From NCBI GenBank assembly GCA_009617715.1, contig VTFK01000534.1:62001-126000 (forward strand): 64,000 nt of DNA, read 5' to 3'. The stretch is from Plectrocnemia conspersa (taxonomy: Eukaryota; Arthropoda; Insecta; Trichoptera; Polycentropodidae). The notes beneath the pieces were generated by a model. It had not been told where the DNA came from, did not search any database, and saw nothing but the letters and a program-made list of their open reading frames with translations. Positions within the stretch are counted from its first letter, which is position 1; each line of letters opens with the position of its first letter. Below, one piece after another: positions 36,299-48,200 of this stretch. A program made the translations under genes and the position numbers.

Positions 36299-39200
36299 AT
36301 GGCTCTTGCAGTGAAGTTGCTCTTTTGGGCTTCGATTCTGTATGCTGCTGAAGCTCTAGTTCAAGATATAGGTGAGTTTTAATATTTATTAAAACCATAT
36401 GCTTTGCATCGTAAAGATAAATACTGTCCCCCCAGATTGTGTATTATCAATAAAAATATATTTATTTCTTGAAGAAATTAAAAACGTTAAGCTTCAAACC
36501 ATAAGTATCAATCGTTGTGGTCTACCACTTGCACCATTTTTCACCACTGAACAATATAGTTGTATTTATTGAAACGCAGGTTAAATATTTCATGTTATTG
36601 TCATGATCAATACAAAGTCTTAAGCGTGACACTAATTCACAGCCGCATTCTTTTCTTGATTGCTATCCTTTGTATAAATACTTTAGTGCCATGATGGCAA
36701 AGTTATTAGAGAGAAAGAGATTGACAATACCCGGTAACTATGCATCAAAGATGCTCGTAAGAACATATACAAAGATTTTTAAGAACTTATATTTTACACG
36801 TGTTTTCATTGGTTCGCATAAAATAAAACAAGATAAAAGACTTATTATAGAACTGTTTTCAAATCAAACATATAAAATAGTATGTTGTTTATTTCAGTTG
36901 CATCATTAGAACTAGAAGAAGCCATCGAGCGAGATGAGTTCGTGATTTTTTTGAAACAGAATAAGTCCTTAAAGTGGATTAGAAAACAACCTGAGACTTT
37001 ATTTGAGATGCGTTTTCCAGGAGAAAAGAGAAAATATTCGTTAAAGCTCAACAGAAATACTGACGTCGGTGGGTGTAACTTAAAAATAATTATCTTAGAT
37101 ATATGTAGTTGGTCCAAATCATTTAATTACTATTACCCTTTCACAGTAACCTTTAAAGGAGGCAAAACAGCCTTTAACTGGTCAGAAACCGGACTGAGAG
37201 ACGGAGGAGCCATGGCGTTATCAGTGGACCAGAATAGCCAAAGTGGAGCTCGATTGGTTCTGTACAAAAATTGCACAAAACTGGGAGAATACCGAATGCA
37301 ATTATCGTTTAGGGATATATATTCGCAGATGGAGGAATCTTCAGTTAAAATGGTATATTTATATTATCATACTCTTTCTCTTCGTTTCTCATAAAAGTAA
37401 CTAGGCTCTCAATACTATCAAAGATTAATTTAAAATTCTGTAGGAAAATTAAGATCTGATTTGTGAAAGTTCCAGATGGCAGATTCTTATGAAAGTGTCA
37501 TACGTTTGATTGGTTTGTGCTTATATACTCATTTAAAGATAGTGGAGGTGTTTTCGTGCATCTTGCACTTGACGTTTGAGCTAATACAATGATTTGGGGC
37601 TGAAACATACTTTTTTTTATCGTTACTTTGCTTTGCAAAAGTTAACCAGACAGTGGTCGTTTTTTAGAATTTTAATCTTATCAAGATTCATTGATTTACA
37701 TGCATTTTTCTGGTCCTTGATTAGAAACCACGTCAAAAGCAATAAAATCGTGCCGTCGCATTAAAATCACTCGGTTATCTAGCGTTCATATTAAACAATA
37801 TTACGACTTATAATAAGTGAGAATCGAATGAAGCTTATCTAAACTGAATTTTACTAATATGGGAGCGCAAAACACAATTATCCCTTTTCAGAAGTTTTCG
37901 TCTTGGACCCATAGCGAAGTAAGTTCTCTTATGGAGTGGAATCAACGGAAAAAACTAATGCTTAGATGTAAGATGCTCTACGGATTATTCCTCGTGGTGT
38001 GCAATATAGAGGCAAACTTTAAAAAAATAATATGATGCTACACTATGAGATATTTTTTGTAAATTTTATCTATATATTTTATTTTATTTTATGTATATAT
38101 AATATATACATAAAATAAAATAAAATATATAGAAACCATAAAAATAGTGTCGTTAATATCTGTCATTTTACATTGTTAAGGTTTTTATATGTTTCATATT
38201 TATTTTCGCTTTTTTTTTTTTATATACGTAATTAAAAAAAAAAAAAAGTATTCAAAAAATACTTTGCAATGAGAGCGGGTATCAATTATTTTTGCAGGTG
38301 GGGGGGGGGCTCAAAATTTTAAGTTTCGCCACTGCCTATATCAGGCCCGACTATCCAAGAAGCCCTGGCGCGGCGGTGGCCCCGAAGGCCAATATCTTCT
38401 TTGTGGTGCGAGACTACTACATCAGTCTTCGAGAGCGAATGTAGCTAAGATGATCGTTAATACTTCACCTGTTGGAAGAGGAAGTGGGGGGCTTGATAAC
38501 ACACACATTTCAGAGATTTAAAGGGCTCATCAATGAGCCATTCCTTATCTCGTCGTGCAATTAAAAATTGTCTGTGTGACCATGTATTTGCCACACAAAT
38601 GAATGACTGTCAAGCTAATCACAGCTATTTTTGTTAAGAATTACAATGCAAATACAGGGACGTCATTTTAGATTTTAAGGGGGGGGGAGGAGGGAGCAAA
38701 AGTGATCCAGTCTGTAGTCGTTTTATTTAAATATTTCTATTTTATTAGAATTCACAGTATTTCATTAAGTGACATGCATTTTTCTGGCTAAATACAAAGA
38801 AAGAGGCAAACGCCCTACCAGCCCCCCTCACCCCCAAATGACGTCACTGTTTAGAAATCACATCTAAAGCTGCTTTTTTTTGACGTCTAAGGGTTATCTC
38901 GGTCAATTTAGCCAGATTTTCCAGAGAGGTGTAGGGGGGGGGGGGTAATAGTTAGCTGTATAATTCAATATATTTTTTTAATATTTCGAATTTTTTAAAA
39001 ATGACGTCCTTGTTTAGAAACAACGTCAAAAGCAAATATTTGCAGCACAATAAGCTTGAGCTCTTGCGGATAGATACTACAGTACATATCGTTATACATC
39101 AGCGAGGATAAAAAGGTAGATACTACTGTCTCCTGAATTACTATCAACAAACACAGGGGGTCAGGACTATTTGACCTGTCGGTAAGGGTTTGGATTTTGT

Positions 39201-42200
39201 CAGACTCAAAAAAGGTAGATACTATCTGTCTCCTGAATTATGATTTATATATGGTCCTGGACTATAAGTGTTTTGTCAGACTATAAACAGTTAGAGTAAT
39301 GATATACAATAATATTTTATTAAATGTCATGCATTCTTTAGGCTTTGCTCTGAAAAATGCATGACATTTAAGGAGGGCTCCTTTATAGAATTCACGTCAA
39401 AAGTAATAAAATCATACCGTCGTCGTCGTAGTGGAAATGCTTGGTTATCTCCCTGACCGTACTCGGTTTCTTATGTATCTATCCTTAAATTATTGTATAA
39501 TAATTTTTGATATCACAAATATTTTCACATTTAATTGCACTTTTCACAAAAAAATATATTTACCAGTTATGATTGTGGTAACCTATTTGATTATTGCGAT
39601 TTGAGTGTTCTTCTTCATCTTTTTAGTCTCGAGATAAACGCTTCCCAGTTCACGTCATGGGTGGTTCTTTTAACGAAGTAATCGGCTGCAGCCAAACCTT
39701 CGATAGAAATAAACATGAAAACAATAACACTAAACCTCAGCAGCCGTCCAACGAAAACAAGCTGCACGACAAAAACTGCGACGGTAATTCATTTTAGTGT
39801 AACTACTTTAGCTTTAATATCACGATTAATGATTCGTTGCATCTTCAGATAAATTTGCGAGTTCTGTAAAGAGTCTGGTCGTGATGATCAGTCAGCTGAA
39901 GGACGAGGTGATCAAGCAGCGCGAAGAAATCCAAAATATGAGACAGACGTTAGAGAAGTGTGCGGGATGCAAACAGCCAGACGCCAGGATAACCTGCTGC
40001 TCTAATCCAGGACCCTGTTTTGCAGGTGAAAACATTTCTAAAGAAGCTTTCGCTAAATAATTAGGCTCAATCCAAATCGCACAAACATAACTACATCAAT
40101 AAGAGGATCTTGCTTTGTGAGCATCTTGTGACATTTGGTTTCACTGATCGTCATGTACGATAGTGTGACGAATATAATTATTGTTTGCCAAATCAAATCT
40201 TTTCTCGATTCCGACAGTTTCTATTTCTTGTAACTAGTTTCATTGTACGCTCCCCGACATATATGTATATTATTATATATAATACGTAAAGAATATCTTT
40301 AAGAAAAAAGTTTTGTCATGATTATTTTATTGTGACAAATTAGCAAAAAGATATTTTTCTCGCAAATTAACATTTCAGGAGTACAATGTCAAGATACTCC
40401 AGAAGGACCTAAATGCGGCAATTGCCCAAAAGGATACGTAGGAGATGGTCGATTGTGTAAGCCTGAATTCACATGCGCAAACAAAACTTGTTTTAAAGGT
40501 AAGGTTGATTAATGCCCATTAGTTTTTTTGCTAATATTTTGACTGATTTTTTTATTATCTTGTCAAATGATTTTCTTATTCATACTTCTTTCATAATATG
40601 TGTAATATATATGAAATCACACGCACAAAAAAACCTTGTTTTGCAGGTAAGCTTAATTTATAGAAGAAACTCCTGAACTTATTCAGCCCACCGCCCCTTT
40701 TTTAGCTATTAAAATGCTTAGCGCTAATCACAAACTAAAAGATACAATTTTTGACGGAAGAAGAGATTTTTGTTTTGTGTCGATGTTGCTTTAACCCTTT
40801 TAGTGCCAAGTGAAATTAGGCGGGGTATGCTAAGAATGCCAAGCGTTATTTTTACAAATATATTTAAAAAAAATATTTATGATTTTTTTTGTGTAGACCA
40901 CTATTTATTATAAAACAAAATTTAATCCAGTTTATAAAAATAAATACACAAAAAGCATAAAAAATGTACAAAAAAAATAATTAAGCAAGAAGCACACCCA
41001 CGTTCAAACGATGATCGACAACAGGGCATTAAATAACCACAGAAAGCGATTTGCTCTCATTTGCCAGTTAATTGTTTTTATCATATTTTGACTTATTTTT
41101 CCATTATTATGTGAAATGCTCTTCTTTCATTAATCTCTTAAAGAGACTAATAAATAAAACGACTAAAGATGACGAAGAAAATAAAGTGTGTTGAACTAAT
41201 AAATGCTAGATTTTTTCAGTGCACTATTTAAATTTTATTGTTACAAGGATCCATAGTCATTTATTAGCCTAAAAAAATTTTAATCTTACACATATCTGCT
41301 TTGATGACCCAAAAAAATATTTAATAATTGAATTTGGATATTAATATACACCCACTTTACTCTCCAGTCCTTGCTCCATCTGATTATTATTTGTTCAGGG
41401 CATTAAAAAAATGTTTAGATAAAAAAAAAATCTAGGATAGGTGAAAAAACTAATATAAATGACAGATGTAAGCACCAATAAATATTATTTGAATAAATAA
41501 ATAAATATGGAGAAAAAATATTCTACTTTCTATGAAAAAAACGGGCAAAGTACATATTTGAATCAACCCAATAGTATTAATCATTAGCAAAAAATTCTTG
41601 GCATTTCAGAAGTTAAAAGTCAAGATAATCCAGGAGGACTTAAATGTGGTACTTGCCCAAAAGGATACCTAGGAGATGGTCAATCATGTAAGCCTGAATT
41701 AACATGCGCAAACAAAACTTGTTTTAAAGGTAAGGTTGATTAATGCCCATTAATTGTTTTGCTACTATTTTGACTATTTATTTTATAATAATGTCAAATG
41801 ATTTTCTTATTCATATATCTTTCGCAATGAGTATAATATATGTGCTTTAATAAAAAAAAAAATTGGCGCAAAAAATTAAATTTTGTATGAAAAGAACATC
41901 AAAACTTTTGCATCAACCCACTGGTATTAATCATTAGCACCACATTCTTGGCATTTCAGGAGTTCAATGTCAAGATACTCTAGAAGGACCTAAATGTGGC
42001 CCTTGTCCAAAAGGATACCTAGGAGATGGTCGATCATGTAAGCCTGAAATTACATGCGCAAACAAAACTTGTTTTAAAGGTAAGGTTGATTTATGCTCGT
42101 TAATTCTTTTGCTACTATTTTGACTATTTATTTTATAATAATGTCAAATGATTTTCTTATTCATATATCTTTCGCAATGAGTATAATATATGTGCTTTTA

Positions 42201-45200
42201 AATTGGCAAAAAAATTAAATTTTGTATGAAAAGAACATCAAAACTTTTGCATCAACCCACTGGTATTAATCATTAGCACCACATTCTTGGCATTTCAGGA
42301 GTTCAATGTCAAGATACTCCAGAAGGACCTAAATGTGGCCCTTGTCCAAAAGGATACCTAGGAGATGGTCAATCATGTAAGCCTGAAATTACATGCGCAA
42401 ACAAAACTTGTTTTAAAGGTAAGGTTGATTTATGCTCGTTAATTCTTTTGCTACTATTTTGACTGATTTTTTGATTACAATGTCAAATGATTTTCTTTTT
42501 CATATATCTTCTTCAATGAGTGCAATATAATAATTTAAATAACTAAATTAATTAATTTAGCGAAAAAAATTCTATTTTGTATGAAAAAAACATCAAAGAT
42601 TTTGCATCAACCCACTAGTATTAATAATTAACACCACATTCTTGCCATTTCAGGAGTTCAATGTCAAGATACTCTAGAAGGACCTAAATGTGGCCCTTGC
42701 CCAAAAGGATTTTTAGGAGATGGTCGATCATGTAAGCCTGAATTTACATGCGCAAACAAAACTTGTTTTAAAGGTAAGGTTGATTTATGCACGTTAATTC
42801 TTTTGCTAATATTTTGACTGATTTTTTATTATCTTGTTAAATAATTTTCTTATTCATATATCTTTCCCATTTAGTATAATATATGTATTTAAATAAATAA
42901 ATAAATTTGGCGAAAATAAATTATATTTTGTATGAAAAAACATCAAAACTTTTGTATAAACCCAATGGTATTAATCATTAACACCACATTCTTGCCATTT
43001 CAGGAGTTCAATGTCAAGATACTCCAAAAGGACCTAAATGTGGTCCTTGCCCAAAAGGATACCTAGGAGATGGTCTATCATGTAAGCCTGAATTTACATG
43101 CGCAAACAAAACTTGTTTTAAAGGTAAGGTGGATTTATGCTAATATTATTCTTTTGATAATATTTTAACTGATTTTTTTATTATAATGTCAAATGTTTTT
43201 CTTATTCATATATTTTTTTCAATTAGTATAATATAATTATTTAAATAAATAAATAAATTTGGCGAAAAAAATCAATTTGTATGAAAAAAAACATCAAAAC
43301 TTTTGCATCAACCCAATAGTACAAATTTTAACACCACATTCTTGGCATTTCAGGGGTTCGGTGTCAAGATACTCCAGAAGGACCTAAATGTGGTCCTTGC
43401 CCAAAAGGATATATAGGGGATGGTCAATCGTGTAAGCCTGAATTCACATGCGCAAATATAACTTGTTTTAAAGGTAATGTTGATTTATGCCCGTTAATTC
43501 TTTTGCTAATATTTTGCCTGATCTTGATTAAAATGTCAAATGATTTTCTTATTCATATATCTTTCTTAATGAGTATAATATATAATTGCCTAAATAAATT
43601 AATAAATTTGACGAAAAAAATTCAATTTTGTATGAAAAAAACATCAAAGCTCTTGCATCAACCCACTAGTATTAATCATTAACACCACATTCTTGGCATT
43701 TTAGGAGTTCAATGTCAAAATACTTCAGAAGGACCTAAATGTGGCCCTTGCCCAAAAGGATACCTAGGAGATGGTCGATCATGTAAGCCTGAAATTACAT
43801 GCGCAAACAAAACTTGTTTTAAAGGTAAGGTGGATTTATGCTAATATTATTCTTTTGCTAATATTTTAACTAAATTTTTTATTACAATGTCAAATGATTT
43901 TCTTATTTATATATCTTTCGCAATGAGTATAATATATGTGCTTGACTAAAAAAAATTTGGCGAAAAAAAATTCAATTTTGTATGAAAAAAACATCAAAAC
44001 ATTTGCATCAACCTACTGGTATTAATCATTAACACCACATTCTTGGCATTTTAGGAGTTCAATGTCAAGATACTCCAGAAGGACCAAAATGTGATCCTTG
44101 CCCAAAAGGATACCTAGGAGATGGTCTATCATGTAAGCCTGAATTTACATGCGCAAACAAAACTTGTTTTAAAGGTAATGTTGATTTATGCCCATTAATT
44201 CTACTGCCAATATTTTGATTGATTTTTTTATTATAATGGTAAATGATTTTCTTTTTAATATATCTTTTTCAATGAGTGCAATATAATTATTTAAATACAT
44301 AAATAAATAAATTTTGCGAAAAAAATTCTATTTTGTATGAAAAAAAATATCAAAGCTTATGCATCAACCCACTAGTACTAATCGTTAATACCACATTCTT
44401 GGCATTTCAGGAGTTCAATGTCAAGATACTCCAGAAGGACCTAAATGTGGCCCTTGCCCAAAAGGATACCTAGGAGATGGTCGATCATGTAAGCCTGAAA
44501 TTACATGCGCAAACAAAACTTGTTTTAAAGGTAAGGTTGATTTATGCTCGTTAATTCTTTAGCTACTATTTTGACTGATTTTTTAATTATAATGTCAAAT
44601 GATTTTCTTTTTCATATATCTTTTTCAATGAGTGCAATATAATTATTTAAATACATAAATAAATAAATTTTGCGAAAAAAATTCTATTTTGTATGAAAAA
44701 AACATCAAAGCTTTTGCATCAACCCACTAGTATTAATAATTAGCACCACATTCTTGGCATTTCAGGAGTTCAGTGTCAAGATACTCCAGAAGGACCTAAA
44801 TGTGGTCCTTGCCCAAAAGGATACCTAGGAGATGGTCGATTATGTAAGCCTGAATTCACATGCGCAAACAAAACTTGTTTTAAAGGTAAGGTTGATTAAT
44901 GCCCATTAGTTTTTTTTGCTAATATTTTAACTGATTTTTTAATTACAATGTCAAATAATTTTTTCATTCATATATGTATCTTCCTCAATGAGTGTATTAT
45001 AATTATTTAAATAAATAAATAAATTTGGCGAAAAAAATTCTATTTTGTATGAAAAAAAACATCAAAGCTTATGCATCAACACACTAGTACTAATCATTAA
45101 CACCACATTCTTGACATTTTAGGAGTTCAATGTCAAGATACTCCAGAAGGACCTAAATGTGGCCCTTGCCCAAAAGGATACCTAGGGGATGGTCAATCAT

Positions 45201-48200
45201 GTAAGCCTGAATTCACATGCGCAAACAAAACTTGTTTTAAAGGTAATGTTGATTTATACCCGTTAATTCTTTTGCCAATATTTTTACTGTTTTTTTTTTT
45301 TATAATAATGTCAAATGTTTTTCTTATACATATATTTTTCCCAATTAGTATTATATAATTATTTAAATAAATTAATTAATTTGGCGAAAAAAAAATCTAT
45401 TTTGTATGAAAAAAACATCAAAGCTTTTGCATGCACCCAACAAGTACTAATAATTAACACCACATTCTTGGCATTTCAGGAGTTCAATGTCAAGATACTC
45501 CAGAAGGACCTAAATGTGGCAATTGTCCAAAGGGACACATAGGAGATGGTCGATCGTGTAAGCCTGGATTTACATGCGCAGAAAAACCTTGTTTTAAAGG
45601 TAAGGTTGATTTATGCCCTCTTTTTAGATATGAAAATGAAAACCCATTCCTTAGAAAACTCATTTTTTACTTAACAAACACATATTACATATTTTTTTGT
45701 ATAATTTTTTATATTTATTAAATATCGACTCTTATTTATTTACTGTTTTCAAATTTTCATAAAAAAAACTTTTTTTTTTAAATATTTTCTTTTCATAGAT
45801 GTTCGCTGCAATGACACCGTTGATGGTGCCAAATGCGGCACCTGTCCGAACGGATACATAGGCGACGGACGCAACTGTACCAGAAAGCCATCTTGCCAAG
45901 CAAGTACTTGCTTTCCAGGGGTAAAATGCAATAATACAGAAAAACCACCTTATTACCAGTGTGGCTCTTGCCCCGAAGGATACTCTGGAAACGGCACTGA
46001 ATGCAAGGACGTCGATGAAGTAATAATATAAATATATATCAGTACATACAATTATTATTCGTCTTAATATATATTCCTGTATGCAGTGCAAATTGGCAGA
46101 ACCATGCGATTCAAAACAGAAATGTCAAAACTTAAGTCCTGGATATATATGCGGGCCGTGTCCTAAGGGTTACTCTGGAGCCAAAAACGTTACAGGAGCA
46201 GGCGTTGAATACGCAAAACGTAATCGGCAAAAGTGTGAAGACATCAACGAATGTGAGGATGGAAAAAATGGAGGGTGTGTACCCAATTCTCAGTGCATCA
46301 ACGAGGAGGTAAGTTAACACATTACCTGCCATGATCCCCATTTGGTGTACCCGAATTTTATTACTCTACGGTTGGTGGTATTTGCTGAAATATTGAAATT
46401 GCCAATACAGTTACGTTTAGAAAAGTCTATTGAAGGCACAAAAAATAATCTACAATGGTTTTGTTAGATCGGAGTGATTGAAGTGAAAATTTAGAGGTAA
46501 ATCGCAAATAGAAAAAAGTGTATTTTTTATAATATAGTTTTTGTATTGTTTCTTTAAATTATAGATTGGTATCTCGTGCATGGCTAATTTATAGATTATA
46601 GTAAATGCCACTACTGAGAGATACTTATTTTATATGGAGAAAATAAATATTATATTGAAATTTAAATAACAGGGTATCTGTTAAAAATATCAAGGTATTC
46701 TGGTTCTATACGGATCGAAACCCTATATCCATCCAACCATTCTTTTCAGTTTTGAGTTGATCAAGATGTTAGGGATAGAAATATTACTGCTACTGGCACA
46801 GTGCGATATAATCGAATTGATTATTGTCCAACAAAAGATTAGTGTTAAATTTGATTATAGGATTGATGTTAAAAATTACATTTTGACAGTAATGGTGTTT
46901 AAATGTTATCGACTCATTTTTATTAAAAAAAATAAGTAGATGATCTAAAACTGAGATGACTAAAAATATTACTTTTGGTCACGCCTGAAATTACTTATAT
47001 TATGTAATGATTTTATCTGAAATGTGAGTGTGCTACGAAGAAATACATAAATAATGACAATTTGTGTACATTACAGAAAATTAAAATCAAAATCGGTTTA
47101 TACATCAGCGCGATTAAGCACGTTACGTAAAATTCTTTAAATCAGTAGAACATACTTTTATTTTTTATTAAAAATTTAGGGTACGTTTAAGTGTCAGTGC
47201 AAAAAGGGGTTCGTAGGAAACCAAAGAGTGGGTTGCCACAGAAAACCTTACCTGTGCGAAGATGGGACGTTGTGCGACCGTAATGGTGAATGTTTAAATT
47301 CATCTAGTGGGGGTTACCAATGTGTATGTAAAACGGGATGGGCCGGAAACGGAGTCATTTGTGGCCAAGATCGAGATTTGGATGGATGGCCGGACTCAGA
47401 TCTGATGTGTGAAAATCCAAACTGTAAACAGGTATTTAATGTGTTTTGATTTTAGTTAAAATATTTTGCCCTATAACATTTCATTTTTTAGGATAATTGC
47501 TTAAAAACTCCTAACTCTGGTCAAGAAGATGCCGACAGAGATGGAATAGGAGACGCTTGCGATACAGACGCTGATGGCGATAGAATACCAAATGGAAATG
47601 TTTGTTGCTTGTTTAGTATATATATGAGATTACCTTTATTGTAATTTTATGTTCTATTTTTAGGATAACTGTTATTTAAAATTTAATCCAAATCAAACCG
47701 ACAGCGATTATGGAGGCGGCGACCAGGTTGGAGATGTTTGCGACAACTGTCCATTAGTGAAAAACAGTGGACAGGAAGATGTCGATAAAGATGGACTCGG
47801 AGATGCTTGTGATCCTGATATAGATAACGATGGTAATATATATGCTGATAAATTTTGTAACCAGTATCGTATTTTTAATTTAACGAATGCTCTACATTGT
47901 TTGGAAAGGGCGATATTCACGTTATACTGATTTTGGGCATTTTATATCCATGTTTTCCAATAAATAAAAGGTGATCCAAACACACAAATTTAAGGATATT
48001 TTCTAATTTTTTTAAAAATCGAACATTTGGTATATTTTATTAATAATAAAAAATAATATTAATTAAATGGATCTGGATCGTTTGCAACAGCCAATCTCTT
48101 AGATATAATTTTTGATGACTTTTTCGTACAATTTGGGTGGTATCTCGGTTATAATTTAGCGGATGTTGGTTTTTAGGTCCTCCAACTTTTCGGCTGTCTA

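Larger units (their letters stand above)
40379..45599 (+). repeat. Tandem array of 13 EGF exons within TSP-1
   Basis: Exon copies, each exactly 120 nt: 40379-40498, 41610-41729, 41960-42079, 42299-42418, 42654-42773, 43004-43123, 43354-43473, 43705-43824, 44055-44174, 44411-44530, 44766-44885, 45123-45242, 45480-45599. All are phase 1-1, so any number can be skipped or added without changing frame. Exon borders fall between Cys2 and Cys3 of an EGF domain, so each exon closes one domain (C3-C6, [15 protein letters not shown] core) and opens the next (TCANKTCFK). The introns are also near-copies, giving a 339-357 bp repeat from copy 2 onward. Copies differ at few sites: L/P and E/K after DT, N/T/P/D in CGxC, R/Q/L then S/L after GDG, and F/I/L before TC. 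Copy 2 has lost Cys3. Confidence 0.93.

Noticed and set aside
40379..45599. Array of regularly spaced repeats as a CRISPR-like or satellite array
   Set aside because: The conserved part is an exon with splice signals and a constant reading frame encoding EGF domains; spacers are introns.
40379..45599. Dscam-style mutually exclusive exon cluster generating diversity
   Set aside because: Copies differ at only a few residues and I see no docking or selector pairs. Joining all copies end to end makes proper EGF domains, so additive inclusion is the simpler reading. Transcript data could reopen this.
45732..46091. 119-codon open frame on the minus strand
   Set aside because: It is antisense to thrombospondin EGF exon 45799-46019, whose cysteine pattern and splice sites clearly define the real coding strand.
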